Shown here one piece after another: positions 42,144 to 51,545 of a DNA stretch of 64,000 nt (the stretch's first letter is position 1; every line of letters starts with the position of its first letter). Position numbers and translations under genes: made by a program. The notes beneath the pieces were generated by a model. It was not told where the DNA came from, did not search any database, and saw only the letters and a program-made list of their open reading frames with translations. Origin of the DNA: Chlorella sorokiniana. Lineage: Eukaryota > Chlorophyta > Trebouxiophyceae > Chlorellales > Chlorellaceae. The DNA is taken from assembly GCA_025917655.1 (NCBI GenBank), contig CP084612.1:1984001-2048000 (forward strand). The letters run 5' to 3'.

Positions 42144-44045
42144 ATGAACCTGCCAGCCATGATGGGGCTCAAGCACCACTTCTCCCTGCCGCCGCTGCCC
42201 TGGGCCCCGCGGCGAGACGGCAGCGTTGGCGGCAAGGCCGGCCGCCTGCAGGCTTCCCTGCCCACCCTGCAGCGCCGACCGGAACAGTGGCGCTCGCTGC
42301 TGGTGCATGCTGTGGACCTGCAGGCGGAAATAGACAGCCTGGAGCCACGGCCGTCCCTGACAGGGCGCTGGCGCAAGTGCCCAAAGGCAAGGATGTGGGC
42401 AGCTGCCCGACACGCTGCTGCACCAGCCAGCCTGCATCGCCCGCCCCCAGCAGCGTTCATGGCTGCAGCTGGGCTGGCTGCATGCATTCATCTCACCCTG
42501 CTGTGCTGTGCCAGTGTTGTGGCGGCACGTGGGCAGCCACAGTCGGGGGAGGTGCTCATCAAGGCTGCACCCATATCATTCAAGAAAGCTGCGGACACCA
42601 CTCAAGCTGCCGGCCATGCCGTACCGCCGCTGTACCGCAGGCCAGCGACCCCATGGACGAGGCATGCGACATGGTGGCGCTGCCGTGGGTGCTGCGCAAG
42701 GCGATCGCGGTGCTCAACACGCTCGAGGTGCGGGCTTGGAGTCATGGTGGCGCGAGGGCTGGCTTCGTTCCAGGGTTGCTTCCATTGTCCAGCTGGCAGT
42801 CAGCATGGCGCGGCGGGGCATTGTGTGTTTGAAGTCGCCGGAAAGCTCCGACAATACAGCCAATTGGGGGCTGTGGGGCCCAGTGCTACGTCGCAGCAGA
42901 GGGGCTTCGTTTGGGTGCCCGCACGGCTCCCGCCTCATGCCGCCCCCACCCCTCCCCACCACCACCCGCAGCTGGTGGACTCGGAGACCCATTTCCAGAC
43001 CAACCTGAAGGCGGGGGGCATAATGGACGTCGTGGAAAAGGTGCAGCTGCATGGGATGTGTGTGGGTGGGCGTGGGTGGGCGGGTGGGGGCTGGGGGTGA
43101 ACGTGCAAGCAAGCCCTTCAGCAGCTGGTCCTGCTGAATCTTGTGCGGCTGGGGCCTCGCCCTGTCAGGTGTACTGATGCCAGACCGTGCAACCCCCAAG
43201 CAGCAGAAGCCCTTCCGCAGCTGCGTTGGCTGCAGCACAGCCACCCTTCGCGCCCAGCTGTGCGGCTTCTGCTTGAAACCTGTCCAGCCGTCACCGTTTT
43301 ATCCGCGACCGCCACATCCGCGCCCCACGTGCAGTACCCGTGGAGCGGCGAGAGCGTGGTGCATCCGCGGCGGGACAAGCGGCGCGGTACGCACACCGCC
43401 CATGTGACGCGCACCGAGCGGGGCCCTTGCATCATGTGAGCGAGGGCTCGGTTTGACCCGCTGGCCTGAGCAGGGAGGGGCGGGGGATCAACTGCGGGCT
43501 CTGGCTGCCTCGCGGCGCAGCCTGGCCTGAACGGGCCGGGGCATGGATTTGAGCAGCGCCAGCCTCCACTCTGCTGCTCCAGCTGCCCCCCTCCCAGCTG
43601 GCCGCCTGTCCCGTGCTTATGCCCAGCTCATGTGTCACCGTCTGCATCGCCCCCCACCCCCCCCACCACCCCCACCACCACCCACCCACCCCCCCCCCTC
43701 CCGCAGCTGCACCTGGGAGGACCCTTACGGCGGCGACTGCACCGACACGTTTGAGCTGTCCCCGACGGCGGCACCCTCACGCAGCACACCGACATGAGCA
43801 TCCGCGGCAGCGGGCGGCGCACGCAGTACAAGTGAGGGGCCGCTGGGCCCCCAACTAACTAGTGGCAGGGTTTCCGTGTCGCTTTGCACCCTGGCAGTGC
43901 GCCCTGCGTGGTGCCGGCTTCTCCCGCATGCCTGCACTGCTCAGCGGAGAGCTGTCTGCTGGCGGCGGCCGTCTTCTGATCCGCGCTGTCTGCCGTACCG
44001 CTTCCGGCCTGCAGGACGGTGTTTCACAGGGTGCACCAGGGATGA
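42144..44045 (+). CDS. Conserved protein of unknown function, lipocalin-like pattern
   Basis: Six exons: 42144-42386, 42641-42727, 42972-43040, 43335-43435, 43707-43831 and 44015-44045. The first encodes MNLPAMMGLKHHFSLPPLPW and a helical stretch (LLVHAVDLQAEIDSLE) ending GRWRKCPK. The body reads ASDPMDEACDMVALPWVLRK, LVDSETHFQTNLKAGGIMDV, YPWSGESVVHPRRDKRRGTH, CTWEDPYGGDCTDTFELSP and, after one slip near 43765, GTLTQHTDMSIRGSGRRTQY, then KTVFHRVHQG and TGA. Alternating hydrophobic/polar strands with W and G turns look like a small beta barrel that binds a ligand; this is inference from pattern only. The first intron appears to use a GC donor (CCAAAG|GCAAGG). Phases agree at the other junctions. 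The layout (GRW, SD.MD.ACD, LPW..RKA, RRDKR.G) looks strongly constrained, so it should have algal or plant relatives. Confidence 0.6.
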
Positions 44046-44504
44046 GCCACGAGCCGCGGCCGACCCTACCTGCCGCTGTACCATCAGGACCCTCAGTACC
44101 ACCAAGATCACACACTGGCGGCACGCATGCACCCCAACATAGCAAGGCACAAGCACAGCCGATGCCGGCAGTTTTGCAACCTGTTTTCACCCTGCTTAGT
44201 CTAGCTTTTGCGGTGTGGCCCCTGCATATTGAGAGATCCCACTTGCGCCTCCCCTGGTCTACTCCTGCTCTGAACATCTCACTTTGAACTGTATTTTACA
44301 TGCCGCTCCACCTGCCTGCTCAAGCAGCATCCCTGCTTTAACAGCAGGGAACAGGCATGGCACATGTCACAGCAAAGCAGAGCAGGATGCCGCCGCCAAA
44401 CAGGAAGAGCTGGCTGAGTGGAGCAAGGTCTGGTAAGGTAGGAAAGTAGTGTACAGGATGCATTGACATGTGGCCAACAGCAGCGTACTGCCAGTCCACA
44501 CTGC
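44046..44504. other. Convergent spacer before Fes1
   Basis: 459 bp follow the stop of the unknown gene. The frame after the TGA stays open to about 44205 (GRPYLPLYHQDPQYHQDHT), which could be chance or read-through. The rest is 3'-UTR-like, with an inverted GCAGCATCCCTGCTTTAACAGCAGGG near 44325. Confidence 0.5.
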
Positions 44505-46331
44505 CTAGCTGGCCGCCGCCTCACGCTCCTGTTGCTGCGGCGGCTCGGCGGCAGGCACAGCCACCAGCTGTAGCGCTGCGGGCGGCGCCCGCTGGTGCTG
44601 CTGTCATCCACCACAGCGGCGGCGCCTTCGGCAGAGGGCGGCGCGTCAGGCGGCTTCGGGACATCACGCTGCAGCGCTTGCGCCAGCGCCGCCACCCCCG
44701 CCGCCTCCTCTTCGGCGGCGGGCCAGTCCTCCTTTGGCAGCGCATCCAGCCGCACTTGGAGGGCCTGCAGGGCGGCGGCGAAGCCGCCGTCGCGCTGCAT
44801 GGAGTAGAGGCAGGCGTCGTCGGCGGCCAGCTCCGCCGCCGCCGCCAGAGCCGCCTCGCGCACGCCGCCATCCTCGCTCTCCATGGCGGCGCTGCGGGGA
44901 AGAAGGCCAGCGGGCACGGCACGCACATCAGCTGGCGGGCAGATGGGAGATGGAAGCAGGGAGAGATGCAGCAGCTGGCTCGATAGGGGCAGCGCGGGAG
45001 GAGGGCCAGCTAGCCCAATGCAGGGTGGAGGCCAAGCCCAGCGCGCGTCGATGCCATCCGCTTGCGCACCAAAAACGCACCGCTGCCACCACTACTCCCC
45101 ACCTCCCCCACCCACACAATACACAGGCACACATATCACGCACACCCTGCCGGCTGCTCCCCACCTGAGCGCGGGCAGCATGCCGGCCTCGCAGGCGGCC
45201 CGGCGGTCCAGCGGCACCACCAGCAGCATGTACTGCAGCACCTGCAGGCACTTGCGCTGCAGGCGCGGCTCCCCGCCCTGCTCCGCCGCCAGCTGGACCA
45301 GCGTGGCCAGGCCGCCCTGCTGGCGCAGCCAGAGCAGGGCGGGCGGGTAGCCGCGCACGCAGCAGGAAAGCGCCAGCAGCGCCTTGGTGGCGACCACGGC
45401 GTGCGCGTCGTGCAGCAGGGGCAGCAGGCGCGGCAGCAGCCCGCCCTCCATGAAGGCCTTCTGCGGGGTGGGAAAAAGGGCGGCGGGCGGGCGCGTGAAG
45501 GCACGGCTGTGGGACCCTCGTTTCCCAGTCTTCAAGGCTTCGAGGTGTGCACTGCTTTGGGTGCAGCACCCCAGCAGCAAGAATGAACGCCATGACAGCC
45601 CGAGCGAAGAGCGACAGAGATGCGGCATCAGCGCCGCGCGGCCAAGCGCAGCAAACGTAGGCCCATGAGAGGCCTACGACCCCGCACCTGCACAGGTGGG
45701 TTGTTCTGCACGCATGTGGCCGCCACCTCTGCGGCGCGCCAACGCAGGGAGGGGTGGGGGATCCCAGCAGCTCCAGCAGCGTCTGCAGGCCGCCGATGGT
45801 GCCCAGATCTGAGGGATATAGGCAGGCGGGAGGCGCGCAAGGAGGTAAGTGAATGGGTAACGGTCAAGAGGGCGGGCAGTCGGGACTGCGCGACGAGTGA
45901 ATGCAACGCCGGGATGGCGCTGGAAGCACACGCATCCGAAGCGCCACTCACTCACCCCTGGCCAGATCGATGCTCTCCACAATATCCTGCAGCTCATCCA
46001 GCAGCTGTTCTTTCTGCTCTAAGGTGGCGGGCTCGGCTGCTGCGTCGTTGCCGCCGCCGACACCCGAGTCGCCGCTGTCCAGCGTCAGCTTGATGTCCTG
46101 CATGCGCTTGCTCAGGTCGATCATGGCGCTTTTCAGCGCACCCTCCAGCCAGGCGCGGTCCTCCTCGGACATGGGGCGCGGGTCGGCGGTGCCGTCGCTC
46201 TGCGACATGCTCCACTCGAATAAACCTGCACGGAGGCATTGCACGGTGAGTTCAGACCGCTGCATACTATGTTGGGCGGCTCAAAAGGCTGAACAGGTCT
46301 CACCCTTCCACACTGCATTTTCCGAAGTCAT
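44505..46331 (-). CDS. FES1: Fes1/HspBP1-type Hsp70 nucleotide exchange factor
   Basis: Five exons: 46304-46331, 45956-46225, 45688-45808, 45165-45460 and 44505-44891. The first two join to MTSENAVWKG and LFEWSMSQSDGTADPRPMSE, the characteristic Fes1 start. Then come a helical region (MIDLSKRMQDIKLTLDSGD, LLDELQDIVESIDLARG) and armadillo-like repeats: DLGTIGGLQTLLELLGSP, WRAAEVAATCVQNNPPVQ, LLPRLLPLLHDAHAVVATKA, KCLQVLQYMLLVVPLDRRAA and MESEDGGVREAALAAAAELA. Fes1 proteins wrap Hsp70 to release ADP in protein quality control. Two one-base slips are needed: near 45755 (SPTP to SLRW) and near 44580, after which the tail reads LQLVAVPAAEPPQQQEREAA to TAG. No signal or membrane segment is present, so it is cytosolic or nuclear. 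Confidence 0.88.
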
Positions 46332-46574
46332 GTTGACTGCTTCTTGCGGCTGCCGGTCAGTGCAACTTTTCGGTGTGAGACGTGAAGCGGAAAGAATGCC
46401 TGCCGTGGGCATGTGGACCGAGGCTACGAGAAGCGCCTAGGACAGTCCTAGCTGGCAATCCGGCTTTCTAGCCGCTGCAGGGCCCGGGGCGCGATCTGCG
46501 GAGGTAACCATCGCTCGAAAGCCGCGCACGCTCCCTTGCGCCCTCCAGACGGCCGACAGCGCCGTGATCCTGCA
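46332..46574. promoter_or_regulatory. Short divergent promoter, Fes1 and histone deacetylase
   Basis: Only 243 bp separate the two start codons, so the core promoters must overlap or abut. No TATA box or heat-shock element (repeated nGAAn) is clear to the eye. Confidence 0.55.
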
Positions 46575-49148
46575 ATGTCGCTTTACAAACTTGCCTATGT
46601 TGTAAGGGCAGCCCCTGGACACTGCTTTCCCGACCATCCTGAATGTCCGGAACGGGTGCAAGCCGTCGAAGCAGCGCTTCAACGCATCGGGCTGCCGGGG
46701 CAGGTCAGCGGGCGCTGCCCGCCGCCGCCGCCTCAGACCACGACCGCATCCCACCACCATCTGCTGTGCTTTGCACCCGCCGTGCCCACAGCCGGACGCA
46801 GTGCGGCTGGAGGAGCTGCATCAGCAGCTGCCAGAGGGCCTGCTGGCGGCGGTGCACACGCAAGAGCATGTGGACCAGCTGCGGGCGACGTCGGCGGCGG
46901 TGGCAGGCCCCACCGCCGTGAGAGACCCCGATGATCCAGGTCAGCTGGCGGCCTGACTTTACCTGATTGCAGTCCTGATGCTTTTTGCGTGCAAAGCACC
47001 ATCCCATGTGCGCGGCGGTCTTGCACCTAACCATAATCCCTCTAGCGCTGCAGTGCTGACCGTCACCCGCACCCATCCTGCCCCTGTTTGCCACTGCTGC
47101 AGACGGCCCCACCTTCGCCACCCCCAGCAGCTTTGCCGACGCATTGCAAGCGGCCTGTGCGGCAGTGGCTCTTGTGGATGCTGTGGTGGCGGGCAGCAGA
47201 GCTGGCATCAGCAAGGGCGGTGGCGGCAGCGACGGCAGCGACGGCAGCGGCTGCCCGGTTGGACAAGCGCCGCTCGCCGCCGCCACAGGCTTCAGCCTTT
47301 GCCGTCCGCCGGGGCACCACGCCACCCCGGGCGACCAGATGGGCTTCTGCCTGCTGAACAACGCGGCGCTGGCGGCGCGGCATGCACAGCGCGCCCACGG
47401 CCTGCAGAAGGTGAGCGTCCATCGCCCAGCCAGCCATCGGTCGCTCCACTTTCCCACCTTTGAACACAGCACACATGCCCCCACCGTCAACCCACCCAGT
47501 CTTCTGACCCTGCACAAGCTACGCGCGCCCCCCCACCACCCCCACCCCCACCCCCAGGTGCTCATCCTGGACTGGGATGTGCACCACGGGAACGGCACGC
47601 AGGACATCTTCTACGCAGACCCCTCGGTGCTGCTGGTTGACCTGCATCAGGCGGGGGTGTGGCCCGGCGGCGGCGCGCTGCAGGAGGCTGGCTCGGGTGA
47701 GCCCCTGGAGGGGGAATAGGGTGGGGGGACTTTGCAACGGGCGCGGCGGGCGCCTCCGGACGGGGGCGGTAGGGGGCAATCCCGCGGTGCGCCTTGCAGG
47801 GCGCTGAACGCGCGCGGGTGGCCTGGCCTGCTGTGTGCTGAGCTGCGGGACCGCGACGATCAGCAGCGGTAACGCTGCCCCTGAGCTCCCAAACCCTACG
47901 CCTCATCCCGGCGCGTCTGCTCCAGGCGAGGGCGCGGGGGCCACCGTCAACGTGCCGCTGCCCTGGCATAGCGGGCATGTCGCAGCGCTGCGAGCCTGGG
48001 CGCGCGTTGTGGAGCCGGCGGCGCGCCGCTTTGCCCCCGACCTCATCATCGTCAGTGCCGGTGCGGCCCCTGCTGCACAGCAGGGCGCGCAGCTCTGCTG
48101 CACTCCGCTGCTGCCGGGGCTGCCTGCCGCCGACAGTTGTGCTGCTGCTTCTGGCCTCCCAGCCCTCACAGTCGCAGCCTACACCTCCGCCTTCTGCGCG
48201 TCTTTGTAAGCTGGGTTCTATTCTCCATTTCCTCGCCCCCCCCCCCCCCGCCCGAACCCACCCACCCACGCCCCACCACGCACCACAAGCGCCACCTTGC
48301 CATCCACACACCCCGCACTGGCTGCCCCGCTGCCCGCAGGCTACGACGCCCACCACGCCGACCCGCTGGAGCACCTGCAGTGGCAGGCGGGCACCTACCA
48401 CGCGCTGGCGGCAGCGACGGCCAGCCTGGCGGCGGAGCTGTGCGGCGGCCGCCTGCTGCTGCTGCTGGAAGGCGGGTGGGTTGTCTCTTGTGTGTGTGGG
48501 TGTGTGTGGGTGTGTGTGGGTGGGTGGGTGGGGGTGGGGGGGGCATACGTGCAGTATGGGCGGTGTGAGGCTGCCTGGGGCCTTACACCGAGTGCCCAGA
48601 GTCGTTGGCTCGGAATCGCAAGCTGGCAGTACACCGATCAAGCATGGCTGGGATGGGGGCCAGCAAAGGGGGCGAGGGTCCCCGCAGCGGCGGCCGCTGC
48701 CGGCGTGGCCAGGGCGGTGCAGACGGCAGGGTGCAGGCACCCTTCTCAGCGGCGGGGCCCCCACCCGTGACCGCCCCCCCCGCAGCTACAACCAGGCGGC
48801 GCTGGGCGAGTGCGTGGCGGACACGGTGCTGGCGCTGCTGGGGCGGCCCTCAGGTGCGCAGCTTCAGCAGGCTGCCTGCCTGCCTGCGGCGTCAGCACAG
48901 CTGGCTGCGGCAAGCATTTGCACGCGCGTCCCTTGCTGCCAGGCAGCCTTCGGCCGGCCTGCCAGGCTTGCTGAGTGTGACGAGCAGCCTCCCACGCGCA
49001 GCCCCCCACACACACACTCAAAAAACAACAACCATCCATCCACCCGCAGCCGCCCCACTGCTGCCTGGCGGCGCTGCCGCACCCGGAGCCGCTGCTGGAG
49101 GTCGACGAAGTGCTGGAGGCAGTACGTCGCCTGCACCGCCTGGACTGA
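46575..49148 (+). CDS. Class II-type histone/protein deacetylase
   Basis: Eight exons: 46575-46703, 46792-46939, 47103-47410, 47558-47696, 47926-48060, 48340-48475, 48786-48853 and 49050-49148, about 386 residues. The zinc-dependent deacetylase core is complete: HPECPERVQAVEAAL near the start, GFSLCRPPGHHATPGDQMGF (paired catalytic histidines), LILDWDVHHGNGTQDIFY (zinc-binding Asp and His), GATVNVPLPWHSG, PDLIIVSAGYDAHHADPL (zinc-binding Asp) and LLLLEGGYNQAALGE (catalytic Tyr). The RPPGHHA and DVHHGNGTQ forms are those of class II enzymes and plant HDA8/14/18-like members. The tail reads LAALPHPEPLLEVDEVLEAV, one phase off its donor, so a slip lies at the last junction. A glycine/serine insert (about 47215-47250) enlarges a loop. 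There is no clear transit peptide, so nuclear or cytosolic action is likely. Confidence 0.92.
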
Positions 49149-49751
49149 TGCACCGTGTCGGCGCTGCGCCTGGAGCGCTGGCTGTCGCAAGGCGGCGGGA
49201 GGCTGGCCCTCTCCACCGTGCGCCTGCCCTTGCCCAGCACTGCTGCCTTGTACTGCTGCTGGTGCCCTCTGCTGCGCACCGCCACGTGCTGCAAACCCAC
49301 GCTCACTTGTATACATGTTCATAGCTGAGTTCAGAGCATGATCCACGGACAAGGGGAGGAAAACAAGAGGATATGGCCACTGCGTCAAATCTTGGCTCGT
49401 CTCGGATGCAGCAGGTGTTAATGCGTCGAAAAGGATGGGGGGCAAGGTTTAGCGGGACACAGCTGCTGCTGCACAGCACACAATGTCTCAAATCAAGGCT
49501 TGGCAGGTATCATAAAAGCCGTTTGTGGGAAATTGTGCTGTAGTCCATGTTCAGTTTCTTGGCATCGCGATTGATTGCACCCTGACTTTTCCAGTCGGGT
49601 AGCGGCGCCGCCCAATGCTGCCATCGACCGCCAGGGCAGGCCTTTGATTACAACTTGTTGACTGTTTCCAGGTAGCCCGACCGCGAGCTGACATGCCGCT
49701 ATCAGGGACCGGAGCAGCCGGTGGCGGATGCATCCAGCCGGAGGACGAGTC
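49149..49751. other. Convergent spacer, deacetylase and cysteine-rich gene
   Basis: 603 bp between two stop codons. It becomes AT-richer (49300-49620), as expected for two 3'-UTRs, and holds no exon that I can support. Confidence 0.55.
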
Positions 49752-50833
49752 TCAGGGGTCCACGCACGGCGCCTGGCCACGGCAGACGGTGCCAGCGGAG
49801 CAGCCAAAGCTTTTGCCACCCAGGCAGAAGGAGCTGCAAAAGGGAGGATTGAGGGGCGCGCTCGGTGACGGTGCGATGACCAGGAGCAGCGGCATCACAC
49901 GCAGTTGCTCCGAAGCAGCAAAACTGCCAACAAGACCGTTGTCAGCCCAAATGGCCGGCTGCCCACAGGCAGACAGCGAGGCGAGCCCGCGGCGGCCGGG
50001 CCTGCACGTGTCGTAACGCGACACTAGGACAGGCGGACGCTTGCCCCCTGCCCCCTCCCTCCCCCGTTCCCTCTCCATGAACAATGCGGGTGAGGCGGCG
50101 GCAGCGTGCAACTCACGTGCTTGACAGGCAGGAGTACTCTCCCAGGGCGCAGGCGCCCGTGCTCTGGGTGCCGCGGCAGGGTGCCAGCCCCCTGCCGGCG
50201 CCCCCGCGGCACTCGGTGCCGGTGGCGCAGCGGAACAGCTTGCCGCCGTGGCAGTAGGTGCTGCACCGGGGGAAGGGGCATTCCGGGCAGAGCGCAGGCA
50301 ACCGGTGGCGTTAGGTCTGGTGGATGGCAGCAGATCAAACAGGCAGGCCGCCACAGCGGAAGCCAGGCCTGATGAATGGCACTCATGGCAGAAATGCTTT
50401 CAGAGGACTGTGGGTGAGCCGCGGGGCCCAGGGACAGCGCCCTCACGTGTCAGAGGCACACACAAAGTCGCCGAAGGGGCAGGTGGGGTTGACGATCTTG
50501 CTCACGCAAGGGCTTCGGGAGCTGCCCGCGGGCGGCGTGGAGCAACGGGTTCCTGTGGGGCACCTGAACCGCTGCTTCTTGAAGCAGAAGAGGCTGCAGG
50601 GAGGGAGGGGGCAGGGCGGGGCACGGGCAGGCGGTGAGCGACGGCAGGAGCGCACGGCGTCTGCAGGCGCCGGCGGGCACAGACACTCCTGCCCCCACGC
50701 GCGGGAGCCGCGAAACCCAGTTGCCGTCTTCGACCCACTTGTTGTTCAGGCAATGGTTGTTGGGCTCCGCGCAAGGCACCGCCGCAGCCAGGGTGACGCT
50801 CAGCAGGAACACCAGGACAGCAAGGAAACGCAT
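49752..50833 (-). CDS. Secreted cysteine-rich protein with three related modules
   Basis: Four exons join in phase: 50739-50833, 50447-50593, 50117-50260 and 49752-49833, giving 155 residues. A clean signal peptide (MRFLAVLVFLLSVTLAAAVP) leads into a mature part with 18 cysteines. A short module is repeated three times: LFCFKKQRFRCPTGTRC, TYCHGGKLFRCATGTECRGG and SFCLGGKSFGCSAGTVCRG, i.e. (F/Y)C..(G)(G/K)..F.C..GT.C. Between modules lie further cysteine pairs (CVSKIVNPTCPFGDFVC, CRGTQSTGACALGEYSC). Each later exon brings one module, starting within a codon after the second base, which suggests growth by exon duplication. The spacing recalls small carbohydrate- or chitin-binding modules; a cell-wall or defence role is inference. 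I do not recognise a named family. The even cysteine count fits disulfide bonding outside the cell. Confidence 0.75.
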
Positions 50834-51545
50834 GTCGAGAGGTTTCGGGTGCGAGGCGGGATGGATGCAAGTGTCGGAGGAAGACTACAGGAAGCAACGA
50901 AAGGACGTGAGATCCTCCCGTGCGCACAAAGTTTCCATGCGCTCAGAGTCGTTGCCAACGCGACCAAGCGCACGAAGAACGCAGTTTATGGTGCAAATGA
51001 ACGAATGGCATTTGGGCCCGAGAAGGCGGGTGGAGGGGGAGCCCTGGGGAGAGTGCGGCGGCATCGGTCGTCGCTGGCGGCAGTCCGTCGCCCTGGGCTG
51101 TCCCTTGTTGCCGCCATGTTGAGCAATCAAACTGACAGCGTGTCTTATCATTGATCATTGCCCGGGGGATCCCAGGGACCTGCTTATGGGTACCATGCCG
51201 TGTGCATCCAAAACCTGACTGCACCGTGTGGGCCCCGCGTCAGGCGGCGTTCTGCCCTTGGCCTGCCTGTCCCGCTCACCGGCGCTGTCTGCCCGCACAC
51301 CCATCCACTGTAACTTTGTTGGATGTCATCCTTCTGTCTCTAACAGAGATGGATCAACCTCTACCTCTGGGGATGCGGCTGGCAGCGGTCGCCCGCTGAC
51401 CTCGCATACTGTCAGCCAGGCTCGCACGGACATGACGCGCTTGCACGCTTTCACCATCTTTGTCCGCTTCAATCCCATTTGTACGCTGTCTACAGCCTCC
51501 AGCACCCGTTTCTGAGGTCACTTGCTACAACGCCAAACAGCAGCG
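50834..51545. promoter_or_regulatory. Divergent upstream region, cysteine-rich gene and CCB1
   Basis: 712 bp separate the start codons. The CCB1 side (51280-51545) is less GC-rich. A 5'-UTR intron cannot be excluded. No specific element is recognised. Confidence 0.5.

Noticed and set aside
44015-44205. In-frame TGA in the unknown gene (HRVHQG, then open frame) as a second selenocysteine codon
   Set aside because: The protein can end there naturally, no SECIS-like hairpin was recognised downstream, and the tail lacks the constraint of the body. I keep only a weak read-through note.
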